Assembly (NCBI GenBank): GCA_902465495.1
Contig: CABQND010000046.1
Span: 1 to 16,902 of the forward strand
Direction: 5' to 3'
Source of the DNA: an uncultured Eubacteriales bacterium
GTDB taxonomy: Bacteria > Bacillota > Clostridia > Christensenellales > Borkfalkiaceae
DNA: 16,902 nucleotides
Below are positions 1 through 6,188 of the stretch, in pieces. The translations under genes and the position numbers were made by a program. Numbering within the stretch: the stretch's first letter is position 1; every line of letters starts with the position of its first letter. Below the pieces are notes generated by a model. It saw nothing but the letters and a program-made list of their open reading frames with translations, was not told where the DNA came from and did no database searches.

Positions 1-53
1 TTGCCATAAAAATATGCACCTCCAAAAGTCTGTCCAACTTTTGGGGTGCATAT
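1..53 (-). mobile_element. Probable end of an IS3-family (IS150-like) insertion sequence, cut by the window edge
   Basis: Read on the minus strand, this stretch opens with TGCACCCCAAAAGTTGGACA, which resembles the terminal repeats of IS150-type elements as I remember them. It forms a hairpin: arm 12-29 pairs with arm 37-53 apart from one bulged base. A GGAGG motif lies in the 3' arm, and ATGGCAA follows at positions 7-1, as expected for the start of a transposase OrfA beginning Met-Ala. The coding part lies outside the window, so the family is inferred from the terminus only. The outer boundary is probably near position 50-54. It could instead be an unrelated hairpin. Confidence 0.5.
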
Positions 54-125
54 CATGAAGCCGCCTGTTTTTATATAAGCATGAAAGTAAAAATAAAATC
101 TTGGCGAGAAAGGGAAATTTTAAAT

Positions 126-163
126 AAAAAAACAGGCTTTGCAAAATAGCAAAGCCTGTTTTT
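126..163 (-). terminator. Rho-independent terminator of tRNA-Glu
   Basis: Arms 128-142 and 149-163 pair perfectly over 15 bp around a six-base loop. On the minus strand the stem ends in a run of seven T (132-126). It begins two bases past the tRNA 3' end. The other strand also ends in a short T run, so it may work in both directions. Confidence 0.85.
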
Positions 164-164
164 G

Positions 165-239
165 TGGTAGCCCCATGGGGAATCGAACCCCAGTTTCCGC
201 CGTGAGAGGGCGGCGTCTTAACCGCTTGACCATGAGGCC
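165..239 (-). tRNA. tRNA-Glu, anticodon CTC
   Basis: The minus strand folds as a complete 75-nt tRNA. The acceptor stem pairs GGCCTCA with TGGGGCT, the discriminator is A, and the 3' CCA is encoded. The anticodon stem is CCGCC/GGCGG around the loop CTCTCAC, which gives anticodon CTC and decodes GAG. The T arm carries GGTTCGATTCC. It has its own promoter about 20 bp upstream and a terminator directly after the CCA, so it is a single-tRNA unit. Confidence 0.95.
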
Positions 240-259
240 GTCACGAAATCAGCTAAGAT

Positions 260-288
260 ATTATAGCACATAAAAAAGGATATGGCAA
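260..288 (-). promoter_or_regulatory. Sigma-A promoter of tRNA-Glu
   Basis: On the minus strand a -35 TTGCCA (288-283) and a perfect -10 TATAAT (265-260) are separated by 17 bp. Transcription would start a little over ten bases before the mature tRNA 5' end at 239, leaving a short leader to be removed by RNase P. Confidence 0.8.
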
Positions 289-332
289 GCTAATCAATGC
301 ATTATTTTAAAAAAACAAGAAAGAAAATAAAA

Positions 333-517
333 AGATCCGCCTGTGCCGCAGAACGAAAAAGTGTTAACCCGCTTCTCGCAGGTGGGTGCGCCGCTTGCCG
401 CCTCAGCCTTTCCGTTCAAAAACAGACCTCGCCTATCGACATAGACCATTTGGGAAGCGCTCCCTTATAACAAATGTGGATTAAGATAATTCGAACTCCG
501 AACACCGCAGACCGATG
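333..517 (-). ncRNA. ssrS: 6S RNA, regulator of RNA polymerase
   Basis: 6S RNA mimics an open promoter and binds the sigma-A RNA polymerase holoenzyme. The minus strand has the expected layout. A 5' GGTGTTCG lies after the closing stem, there is a long imperfect rod with apical hairpins, and the 3' half carries GCACCCACCTGCGAGAAGCG. The last of these forms the hairpin ACCTGC/GCGGGT typical of the central bubble. The 5' end (about 517-509) pairs with the 3' end (about 342-334) with one G-G mismatch. A T-rich run follows the 3' end. The promoter predicts transcription from about 550, so the primary transcript would have a roughly 33-nt 5' extension. The assignment rests on remembered family features, not a covariance-model search. 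Confidence 0.75.
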
Positions 518-551
518 ATATGCGTATGTTGTCGCTTTGCGACTTTTTCTA

Positions 552-585
552 ATTATATTATACACAATATTTGTGATAAATACAA
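552..585 (-). promoter_or_regulatory. Sigma-A promoter of the 6S RNA gene
   Basis: The minus strand shows -35 TTGTAT (585-580), a 17-bp spacer and -10 TATAAT (562-557). A second, overlapping TATAAT lies at 557-552. The expected start near 550 begins a transcript whose first structure is a small hairpin, GTCGC/GCGAC, at about 544-532. Confidence 0.7.
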
Positions 586-649
586 GAAGATCACAAAATT
601 TTTTAGAGATTTTTGTAGAGAGGCTTGTTTGTGGAAAAGGGTAAGAGAA

Positions 650-1495
650 TCAGTGTTTTGCGGCCGTATTCAAGGCTTGCAGGAAGGAAAGCATCTGGCT
701 TTCCGAGTTCAGACCGTAACGGGCTTCGGTATTGTCGAGTTTTGTTTGGTAAATCGAATTTTTAGTAAATTCTGCGGAAATTTGCACAGCTGTGGGCATG
801 TCTACTCCACGAGCTAAGCAACCGACAAGTGCGCTGGCGTAAACATCACCGGCGCCGTGAAAAGCGCCCGATATTTTTTCGGTTGAATATTTCTGAATTT
901 TCCCTTCGTTGGTGAAGAAAACGGAGGATATAATATTTCCTGCTTTATCTGTTTCGTCGCAACCGGTTATGGAAGGGGAAGGGCAAAGCTTTGAAAGTTT
1001 TTCAAGAATGGTTTCGTATGAATTTTCGTTAACGGAAGCGTAATCGGTATCCGTGAGGAAACTGGCTTCTGTCAAATTGGGGACGATTATATCCGCAATA
1101 CGGCAAAGGCCTTTCATTTCATCGACAAATTTTTGATCAAAATGAGTGTAAAGCAAACCGTTATCGCCCATAACGGGGTCAACGATCATAGTACCACCCT
1201 CTTTCAGGAAGTCGCGTTTGATACTTTTAACCATTTCGATCTGATCAATGCTGCCCAAATATCCGCTTATAATAAAATCGTATTTAAGTCCCAAGCTTTT
1301 CCAGTGTGCGAGAATGGCCGGAATATCATCGCTGAGGTCGCGGAAAGTAAATCCCGAAAAACCGCCGGTGTGGGTGGACAGGATGGCGGTAGGTAAGATA
1401 TCGCAAGTTACACCTGAAGCGGAAATGATGGGCAGGGCAACGGTGAGAGAACATTTTCCCACGCAGGAGATATCATTGATGGCAAGAACTCGCAT
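650..1495 (-). CDS. pdxK: Pyridoxal/pyridoxamine kinase (PdxK/PdxY type)
   Basis: This enzyme phosphorylates vitamers of B6 in the cytoplasm, using ATP, to feed the pyridoxal phosphate pool by salvage. The 281-aa protein has the usual length of the ThiD-like ribokinase fold family. It opens with MRVLAINDISCVGKCS, carries THTGG at 41-45 near the substrate site, and has DPVMGD at 106-111. The phosphoryl-transfer loop GAGD is at 214-217, with Asp217 as the likely catalytic base. I chose the ATG at 1495 rather than an upstream in-frame Met because AAGGAG lies seven bases before it and the kinase fold begins there. It is monocistronic, with its own promoter. PdxK and PdxY cannot be told apart from sequence alone, and no clear terminator is visible after the stop. 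Confidence 0.88.
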   Translation of the reverse strand: MRVLAINDISCVGKCSLTVALPIISASGVTCDILPTAILSTHTGGFSGFTFRDLSDDIPAILAHWKSLGLKYDFIISGYLGSIDQIEMVKSIKRDFLKEGGTMIVDPVMGDNGLLYTHFDQKFVDEMKGLCRIADIIVPNLTEASFLTDTDYASVNENSYETILEKLSKLCPSPSITGCDETDKAGNIISSVFFTNEGKIQKYSTEKISGAFHGAGDVYASALVGCLARGVDMPTAVQISAEFTKNSIYQTKLDNTEARYGLNSESQMLSFLQALNTAAKH

Positions 1496-1557
1496 AGCTG
1501 TGCTCCTTAAAAAATACCTGCGCAAACCAGTATTGTATGCGCTCATAATCTTGTAAA

Positions 1558-1586
1558 ATTATAACGCCTGCAAGGAAAAAAGTCAA
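1558..1586 (-). promoter_or_regulatory. Sigma-A promoter of the pyridoxal kinase gene
   Basis: On the minus strand TTGACT (1586-1581) and TATAAT (1563-1558) are 17 bp apart. Transcription would begin near 1551, giving a leader of about 55 nt. No riboswitch fold is apparent in it. Confidence 0.75.
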
Positions 1587-1684
1587 ATGATTCAGGCTTG
1601 CTTCTATGTTTTTCGAACGGGTTGTCTTGATATTGGCGGGTGTTTTTTGTAGCTTAAAATATTGCGCAAAATGCAAGGCGGAAC

Positions 1685-1721
1685 TTTACAACGAGTATAT
1701 TTTATGTTACAATAAAAAGCA
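1685..1721 (+). promoter_or_regulatory. Promoter that appears to give a leaderless SDR-glpK mRNA
   Basis: TTTACA (1685-1690) and TACAAT (1708-1713) are separated by 17 bp. Only seven bases lie between the -10 and the ATG at 1721, so transcription should start on or beside the start codon. No Shine-Dalgarno sequence precedes this ATG. Confidence 0.65.
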
Positions 1722-2527
1722 TGGAAGAGCAAACAAAAAGTGCATATACATTAATCAGCGGCGCTACGGGCGGTGTGGGTAGCGCCTTTGCCTTTGAATG
1801 TGCGGCGCGCGGAAGACGCCTGTTTTTGACAGGGAGGAGTGAGGCAAGGTTAGACGCGCTGATTGCGAAGCTTCGCTTGCAGTTTCCGTCCGTTTGTGTC
1901 GATCGGTTTGCTTGTGATCTGACGGATGAGAAGTCGCGAGAGCAAATGTTTTCGTATGTGCGAGCGCAAGGATATACATTTTCCGGATTGTGCAATATTG
2001 CGGGGGCAGATATACAAAAGGCTTTTGTGCGATATACGCAGGAAAAAATAGCTTTTCAATGTCGCGTAAATGTGGAGGCGGCGATGTCGTTGACGCATTT
2101 TGTGTTGGAGAGGCGGGCTCAGATGCTTGAGATAGTTGCTATGGGGAGTATATCTGCCGTATACCCGATGCCGTATTTTGCGATTTATAGTGCGACGAAA
2201 AAGGCGCTGGAATACTTCTTTCTGTCGCTGCGGGTTGAACTTTATGAAAAAGGTGTAAAAATAACGGTCGTGGAACCGGGAGGAATTTATACCCGCCCTG
2301 ATATTTGTAAGGATATAGAAGGGCAAGGCATATGGGGCAAACTTTCCGCAAAGACGCCGGAATACATTGCCAAAAAGAGTTTGAACGCGGTCAGCAGAAA
2401 TAAGCGTTTGATTCGGCCCGGGTTTTGGAATAAGTTTATTGCAGTGGTACCGCATATTGTGCCGCTTGGGGTAAGAATGCGCTTTATTGCAAAGCGATGG
2501 AAGAAACTGGAAAAGGACGCGTTTTAA
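1721..2527 (+). CDS. Short-chain dehydrogenase/reductase (SDR), NAD(P)-dependent
   Basis: This is a classical SDR oxidoreductase of 268 aa that would act on a hydroxyl or keto substrate with NAD(P)H; the substrate is not evident. The dinucleotide-binding loop SGATGGVG is at 13-20, CDLTD at 65-69 contacts the adenine, and NIAG at 92-95 replaces the usual NNAG. The catalytic set is Ser143, Tyr156 and Lys160 (YSATK). The C-terminus ends in a basic stretch, FIAKRWKKLEK, and no clear membrane helix is seen. The ATG at 1721 is the only start that keeps the whole nucleotide-binding loop, yet it lacks a ribosome binding site and sits at the predicted transcription start. It is the first gene of the run leading into glpK. 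Confidence 0.85.
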   Translation: MEEQTKSAYTLISGATGGVGSAFAFECAARGRRLFLTGRSEARLDALIAKLRLQFPSVCVDRFACDLTDEKSREQMFSYVRAQGYTFSGLCNIAGADIQKAFVRYTQEKIAFQCRVNVEAAMSLTHFVLERRAQMLEIVAMGSISAVYPMPYFAIYSATKKALEYFFLSLRVELYEKGVKITVVEPGGIYTRPDICKDIEGQGIWGKLSAKTPEYIAKKSLNAVSRNKRLIRPGFWNKFIAVVPHIVPLGVRMRFIAKRWKKLEKDAF

Positions 2528-2544
2528 CGGCAGAGGGAGGGGGA

Positions 2545-4035
2545 ATGAAAAAATATATTGCGGCGCTCGACCAAGGTACAACGAGTTCGAGGACAATTAT
2601 TTATGATGCGCAGGGGAAGGTAATTTCGAGTGCGCAAAAGGAGTTTCGACAACTGTATCCCAAGCCGGGTTGGGTGGAGCATGATGCGCGGGATATTCTT
2701 ACCTCGCAATTTGAATCATTTCGTGCGGCGCTTGCAGCAAAAGGCATTGCCGCCGATGAGATTGCGGCGATTGGAGTTGCGAATCAACGTGAGACGGTGC
2801 TTGTTTGGGATCGTTTTACGGGTAAGCCGGTTTATAATGCAATTGTATGGCAGTGTCGACGTACAGCGGAGACATGCGAAAGAATCAAGGTGCGGCACGA
2901 AAAGTTTGTGTATGAACGAACGGGATTGAATATAGATGCTTATTTTTCGGCATCCAAATTACAGTGGATTCTGGAGAATGTTCCTTTCGCACGGAAACGC
3001 GCCGAGCGCGGCGAACTGCTGTTCGGGACGGTGGATACTTTTCTTGTTTGGCATCTTACGGGCGGGCGAATGCACGCGACCGATTATAGCAATGCTTCAA
3101 GAACGATGTTGTTTAACATTCATACGATGCGTTGGGATGAGGACCTGTGCCGTATGTTTGATATCCCTATGTGTATGCTTCCGGAGGTTCGGTTTTCGGG
3201 TGCGGATTACGGATTAACGGATAAGGCTATTTTCGGAGAGGAGATCCCTGTATGCGGTGTGGCGGGGGATCAGCAAGCGGCGTTGTTCGGACAGCTTTGC
3301 GTGGAAAAAGGTTCGGTAAAAAATACTTATGGGACAGGCTGCTTTCTTTTGATGAATACGGGCAGTGAAGCGATCGGATCGCGCAACGGGCTGATTACAA
3401 CGCTTTCGGCTTCGGTGGGGAAAACGCCCGATTATGTTTTGGAAGGGAGCGTATTTATTGCCGGGGCGGCAGTGCAGTGGCTTCGTGACGGTATAGGATT
3501 GGTTGCGTCGGCTTCAGAAACGGAACATCTTGCACGTTCTGTGGAGGATACCGGAGGCGTGATGTTTGTTCCCGCGTTTGTGGGGCTTGGTGCGCCGCAC
3601 TGGGATTCCGACTGCCGCGGCATGATATACGGGATTACGCGTGGAACAACGCGTGCGCATATAGTGCGTGCGGCGCTTGAATCCATAGCGTTGCAGACGT
3701 TTGATGTGGTGCACGCCATGGAGCAAGATACTCGTGTGACGATCCAGCGGTTGTGTGCGGACGGTGGGGCAAGTGCAAATGATTTTCTGATGCAGTTCCA
3801 GGCGGATGTTTTAGGTGCGGAAGTTGCACGGCCCGCTTCCATGGAAACGACGGCGCGTGGCGCGGCTTATCTGGCGGGGCTTACTTGCGGCTTTTACAAA
3901 GGAATTGATGATCTTCGAGGGCTTGCCGGTGAAATGACGGTGTTTTTACCTCGCATGGATGATGCATACCGAGCGGAAAAGTTATTGGCTTGGGAAGAGG
4001 CGCTCGGAAGAGATATGTATCGGGCGAAGAAATAG
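2545..4035 (+). CDS. glpK: Glycerol kinase
   Basis: GlpK phosphorylates glycerol with ATP to sn-glycerol 3-phosphate in the cytoplasm. The 496-aa protein is full length and highly typical of the FGGY family. It has DQGTTSSR (9-16) for phosphate binding, WVEHDA, an NQRETVLVWD segment, GDQQAALFGQ, NTYGTGCF, and C-terminal LCADGGASANDFLMQFQ with ETTARGAAYLAG. The ATG at 2545 follows a strong GAGGGAGGGGG site, and a longer in-frame start at 2497 would overlap the SDR gene. No glpF or glpD lies next to it. The segment around residues 226-233 (DKAIFGEE) lacks the histidine that HPr phosphorylates in Bacillus and Enterococcus GlpK, so direct PTS activation looks absent. Confidence 0.96.
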   Translation: MKKYIAALDQGTTSSRTIIYDAQGKVISSAQKEFRQLYPKPGWVEHDARDILTSQFESFRAALAAKGIAADEIAAIGVANQRETVLVWDRFTGKPVYNAIVWQCRRTAETCERIKVRHEKFVYERTGLNIDAYFSASKLQWILENVPFARKRAERGELLFGTVDTFLVWHLTGGRMHATDYSNASRTMLFNIHTMRWDEDLCRMFDIPMCMLPEVRFSGADYGLTDKAIFGEEIPVCGVAGDQQAALFGQLCVEKGSVKNTYGTGCFLLMNTGSEAIGSRNGLITTLSASVGKTPDYVLEGSVFIAGAAVQWLRDGIGLVASASETEHLARSVEDTGGVMFVPAFVGLGAPHWDSDCRGMIYGITRGTTRAHIVRAALESIALQTFDVVHAMEQDTRVTIQRLCADGGASANDFLMQFQADVLGAEVARPASMETTARGAAYLAGLTCGFYKGIDDLRGLAGEMTVFLPRMDDAYRAEKLLAWEEALGRDMYRAKK

Positions 4036-4046
4036 GAGACGAGGTT

Positions 4047-4682
4047 ATGACGCAAAAGGAAAGAATGCAAAAAGGGCTGGTGTATAATCCATTGGATGAA
4101 GATATTTTCAATGAACAAATGGACTGTCTGGAACTCCTTTATGAATACAACATGACGCGGCCGCATGAATCTGAAAGACGGCAGAATTTGATGAAGAAAA
4201 TGTTTGCCGAGTTGGGTGAAAATTGTTATTTTGAGCCGCCGTTGCACAGTAATTTTGGGGGAAGGCATGTGCATCTCGGTAATAATGTATACGGTAATTT
4301 TGGCGTGACGTTTGTGGATGATGTCGACATTTATGTCGGAGACTGTGTTATGCTTGCTCCAAATGTGGTGATTGCGACAGCAGGACATCCGATTTTGCCT
4401 TCTTTGCGGCGCAAAGCGATGCAATTCAACCGTCCTGTAAAGATTGGTGCGAATGTGTGGATCGGTGCAAATTCGGTGGTTCTGCCGGGGGTCACAATCG
4501 GAGAAAACAGCGTAATCGGGGCAGGAAGTGTTGTAACGAAGGATATTCCGGCAAATGTGGTTGCTGTCGGAAATCCATGCAGAGTGTTACGTCCGATCGG
4601 GGAACATGATCGCGAATATTTTTATAAAAATGAACGCTACGATTTTGATGTAAGCGAATACGAACAGGAGGAAGAGAAATGA
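4047..4682 (+). CDS. Sugar O-acetyltransferase, maltose/galactoside type (left-handed beta helix)
   Basis: The family transfers acetyl from acetyl-CoA to a sugar hydroxyl (LacA, Maa). The 211-aa protein starts with the helical cap region MTQKERMQKGLVYNPLDEDI. It then runs through hexapeptide repeats from about residue 60 (FGGRHVHLGNNVYGNFG) to 190 (IGAGSVVTKDIPANVVAVGN). The conserved catalytic His is in ATAGHPILP. The C-terminus has an acidic tail, EYEQEEEK. Its AGGAG binding site overlaps the glpK stop, and its own stop overlaps the thyA start as ATGA, so it is translationally linked on both sides. The acceptor sugar cannot be told, and a detoxifying role is only a family guess. Confidence 0.88.
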   Translation: MTQKERMQKGLVYNPLDEDIFNEQMDCLELLYEYNMTRPHESERRQNLMKKMFAELGENCYFEPPLHSNFGGRHVHLGNNVYGNFGVTFVDDVDIYVGDCVMLAPNVVIATAGHPILPSLRRKAMQFNRPVKIGANVWIGANSVVLPGVTIGENSVIGAGSVVTKDIPANVVAVGNPCRVLRPIGEHDREYFYKNERYDFDVSEYEQEEEK

Positions 4683-5506
4683 GCAGGGCGGACGAAATTT
4701 TTGTAGCAAATTGCAAAGACATTTTAGAAAACGGAACATGGGACACCGATAGAGAGGTTCGCCCCCGCTGGGAAGACGGAACCCCTGCGCATACAATTAA
4801 AAAGTTTGGCCAGGTTTCTCGTTACGACTTGCGTGAAGAGTTTCCGATCCTGACGATAAGGCGGACATATTTAAAATCGGCAATTGATGAAATCCTCTGG
4901 ATCTGGCAGAAAAAGAGCAACAATATTCATGATCTTTCATCGCATATTTGGGATAGCTGGGCGGATGAAAAGGGCTCGATCGGCAAGGCATATGGTTACC
5001 AGCTGGGCAAAAAATATACCTTTCCGGAAGGGGAGTTTGATCAAGTAGATAAGGTTTTATTCGATCTGAAAAATAATCCTGCGAGCCGACGTATTATTGC
5101 GCACATGTACAATGTGGCGGATCTGAAAGACATGCATCTGTATCCTTGTGCTTATTCGATGACTTTTAATGTAACCGGTAATACACTCAACGGGATTCTG
5201 AACCAGCGTAGCCAGGATATGCTTGCGGCAAGCAACTGGAATGTCGTGCAGTACAGTATTTTGCTGATGATGTTTGCGCGAGCTTGCGGACTGGAAGCGG
5301 GGGAATTGGTGCACGTCGTTGCGGACGCTCACATTTATGATCGTCATGTACCAATAGTGGAAAAAATTCTGAAAAATCCACAGTTTGCTGCGCCGAAACT
5401 TATCGTAGAGGATATCAAAGATTTTTATTCATTCACGAAGGATAGCTTCCGTCTTGAAAACTATAAGTACAACGAATTCACTGATAAAATCCCTGTAGCG
5501 GTTTGA
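4679..5506 (+). CDS. thyA: Thymidylate synthase, divergent ThyA subgroup
   Basis: ThyA methylates dUMP to dTMP with methylene-tetrahydrofolate and releases dihydrofolate. The 275-aa protein has the N-terminal Arg region, the phosphate-binding SRR at 136-138, the nucleophile Cys157, QRSQD at 176-180, Asn188 for the pyrimidine, and DAHIY at 216-220. It ends in KIPVAV, like the usual C-terminal flap. The active-site motif reads PCAYS, where most ThyA proteins have PCH, and QRSQDMLAASNW replaces the usual QRSCD block. I recall similar sequences from other Firmicutes, so this looks like a working subgroup rather than decay. It starts inside the upstream stop codon, and folA follows 56 bases later. 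Confidence 0.93.
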   Translation: MSRADEIFVANCKDILENGTWDTDREVRPRWEDGTPAHTIKKFGQVSRYDLREEFPILTIRRTYLKSAIDEILWIWQKKSNNIHDLSSHIWDSWADEKGSIGKAYGYQLGKKYTFPEGEFDQVDKVLFDLKNNPASRRIIAHMYNVADLKDMHLYPCAYSMTFNVTGNTLNGILNQRSQDMLAASNWNVVQYSILLMMFARACGLEAGELVHVVADAHIYDRHVPIVEKILKNPQFAAPKLIVEDIKDFYSFTKDSFRLENYKYNEFTDKIPVAV

Positions 5507-5530
5507 TTTTTGATGTTTTCATAGTACTAT
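5503..5530 (+). promoter_or_regulatory. Possible folA promoter overlapping a shared palindromic motif
   Basis: TTGATT (5503-5508), overlapping the thyA stop, and TACTAT (5525-5530) are 16 bp apart. The -10 lies inside the 12-bp palindrome CATAGTACTATG (5520-5531). A near copy of this element lies before the gene at 10100. The promoter reading is weak and the palindrome could instead be a protein-binding site. Confidence 0.4.
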
Positions 5531-5542
5531 GTTACGCATAAA
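5520..5542 (+). repeat. 23-bp intergenic motif, copy 1 (before folA)
   Basis: This segment matches 10064-10086 at 20 of 23 positions; the three differences are all transitions. It begins with a perfect palindrome and ends in CATAAA, 20 bases before the folA ATG. Both copies lie in intergenic DNA just before a ribosome binding site. Confidence 0.6.
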
Positions 5543-5562
5543 TACTAAAAAAAGAGGTTTTT

Positions 5563-6063
5563 ATGAAAGCAATCGTTGTAGTAGATCGTAATTGGGGTAT
5601 TGGAAAAAAGAATGATCTTTTATTTCGACTTCCCGCGGACATGAAGCATTTTCGTGAAATGACAAACGGAAAAGTTGTGGTAATGGGCAGCAATACGTTG
5701 CTTTCTTTTCCGGAGGGAAAACCGCTGAAAAATCGTACGAACATTGTTTTATGGCCGGGCGGAAAGGCGCGTGAAGATTGCACGATCGTGCAGTCTTTGG
5801 AGGAGCTGTTTCAAGAGCTTGGACGGTATCCGTCGGACGATGTGTTTGTGATCGGCGGGGCGATGATGTATCGCACGCTTCTGCCATATTGCAGTGAAGC
5901 GATCGTAACAAAAGCGGATGCAGACGGCGGAGCGGAAGTGTTTTTTGAAAATTTAGATGAAGCAAAAAACTGGGCTTTAAAGTCGCAGGGCGAACCGCTT
6001 GAAACCAACGGTTATACCATTCGGTTTACCGTTTATAAAAATTCAGCAGTGCAGTCTTTTTAA
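5563..6063 (+). CDS. folA: Dihydrofolate reductase
   Basis: FolA reduces dihydrofolate to tetrahydrofolate with NADPH, recycling the product of ThyA directly upstream. The 166-aa protein is normal length. It begins MKAIVVVDRNWGIGKKNDL, has the substrate-binding segment FRLPADMKHF with the conserved acidic residue at Asp26, and the NADPH-binding VVVMGSNT. It also carries VIGGAMMY, the usual glycine pair near the cofactor. AAAGAGG at 5551-5557 lies six bases before the ATG. The order thyA-folA is common in Firmicutes and supports both calls. Confidence 0.93.
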   Translation: MKAIVVVDRNWGIGKKNDLLFRLPADMKHFREMTNGKVVVMGSNTLLSFPEGKPLKNRTNIVLWPGGKAREDCTIVQSLEELFQELGRYPSDDVFVIGGAMMYRTLLPYCSEAIVTKADADGGAEVFFENLDEAKNWALKSQGEPLETNGYTIRFTVYKNSAVQSF

Positions 6064-6129
6064 AAAGATTTTATGCTGGTTGGGTAAGCATGTATTCAAT
6101 TGAAAAATGCATATCCCTTTATGAATTGC

Positions 6130-6158
6130 TTGCAATTTTTTCGGCAAACGTATAAAAT
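6130..6158 (+). promoter_or_regulatory. Promoter of the aspartyl-tRNA synthetase gene
   Basis: TTGCAA (6130-6135) and TAAAAT (6153-6158) are 17 bp apart. The leader would be roughly 25 nt, too short for a T-box, so tRNA-sensing attenuation is unlikely. Confidence 0.6.
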
Positions 6159-6188
6159 AAAAAGGAAAACTTATTAAGAGGGTGCTTT

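Noticed and set aside
515..817. Plus-strand open frame of 100 codons over the 6S promoter and the end of the kinase gene
   Set aside because: It overlaps a better supported promoter, RNA gene and kinase on the other strand, lacks a binding site and has a Cys-rich, low-complexity product.
6125..6140. Short hairpin AATTGC/GCAATT with T run as a folA terminator
   Set aside because: The loop would be only two bases and the stem six weak pairs, and the same bases serve as the -35 region of the next promoter.
6064..6188. T-box or other riboswitch before the synthetase gene
   Set aside because: The gap is too short and no T-box sequence or antiterminator fold is seen. A plain promoter explains it.
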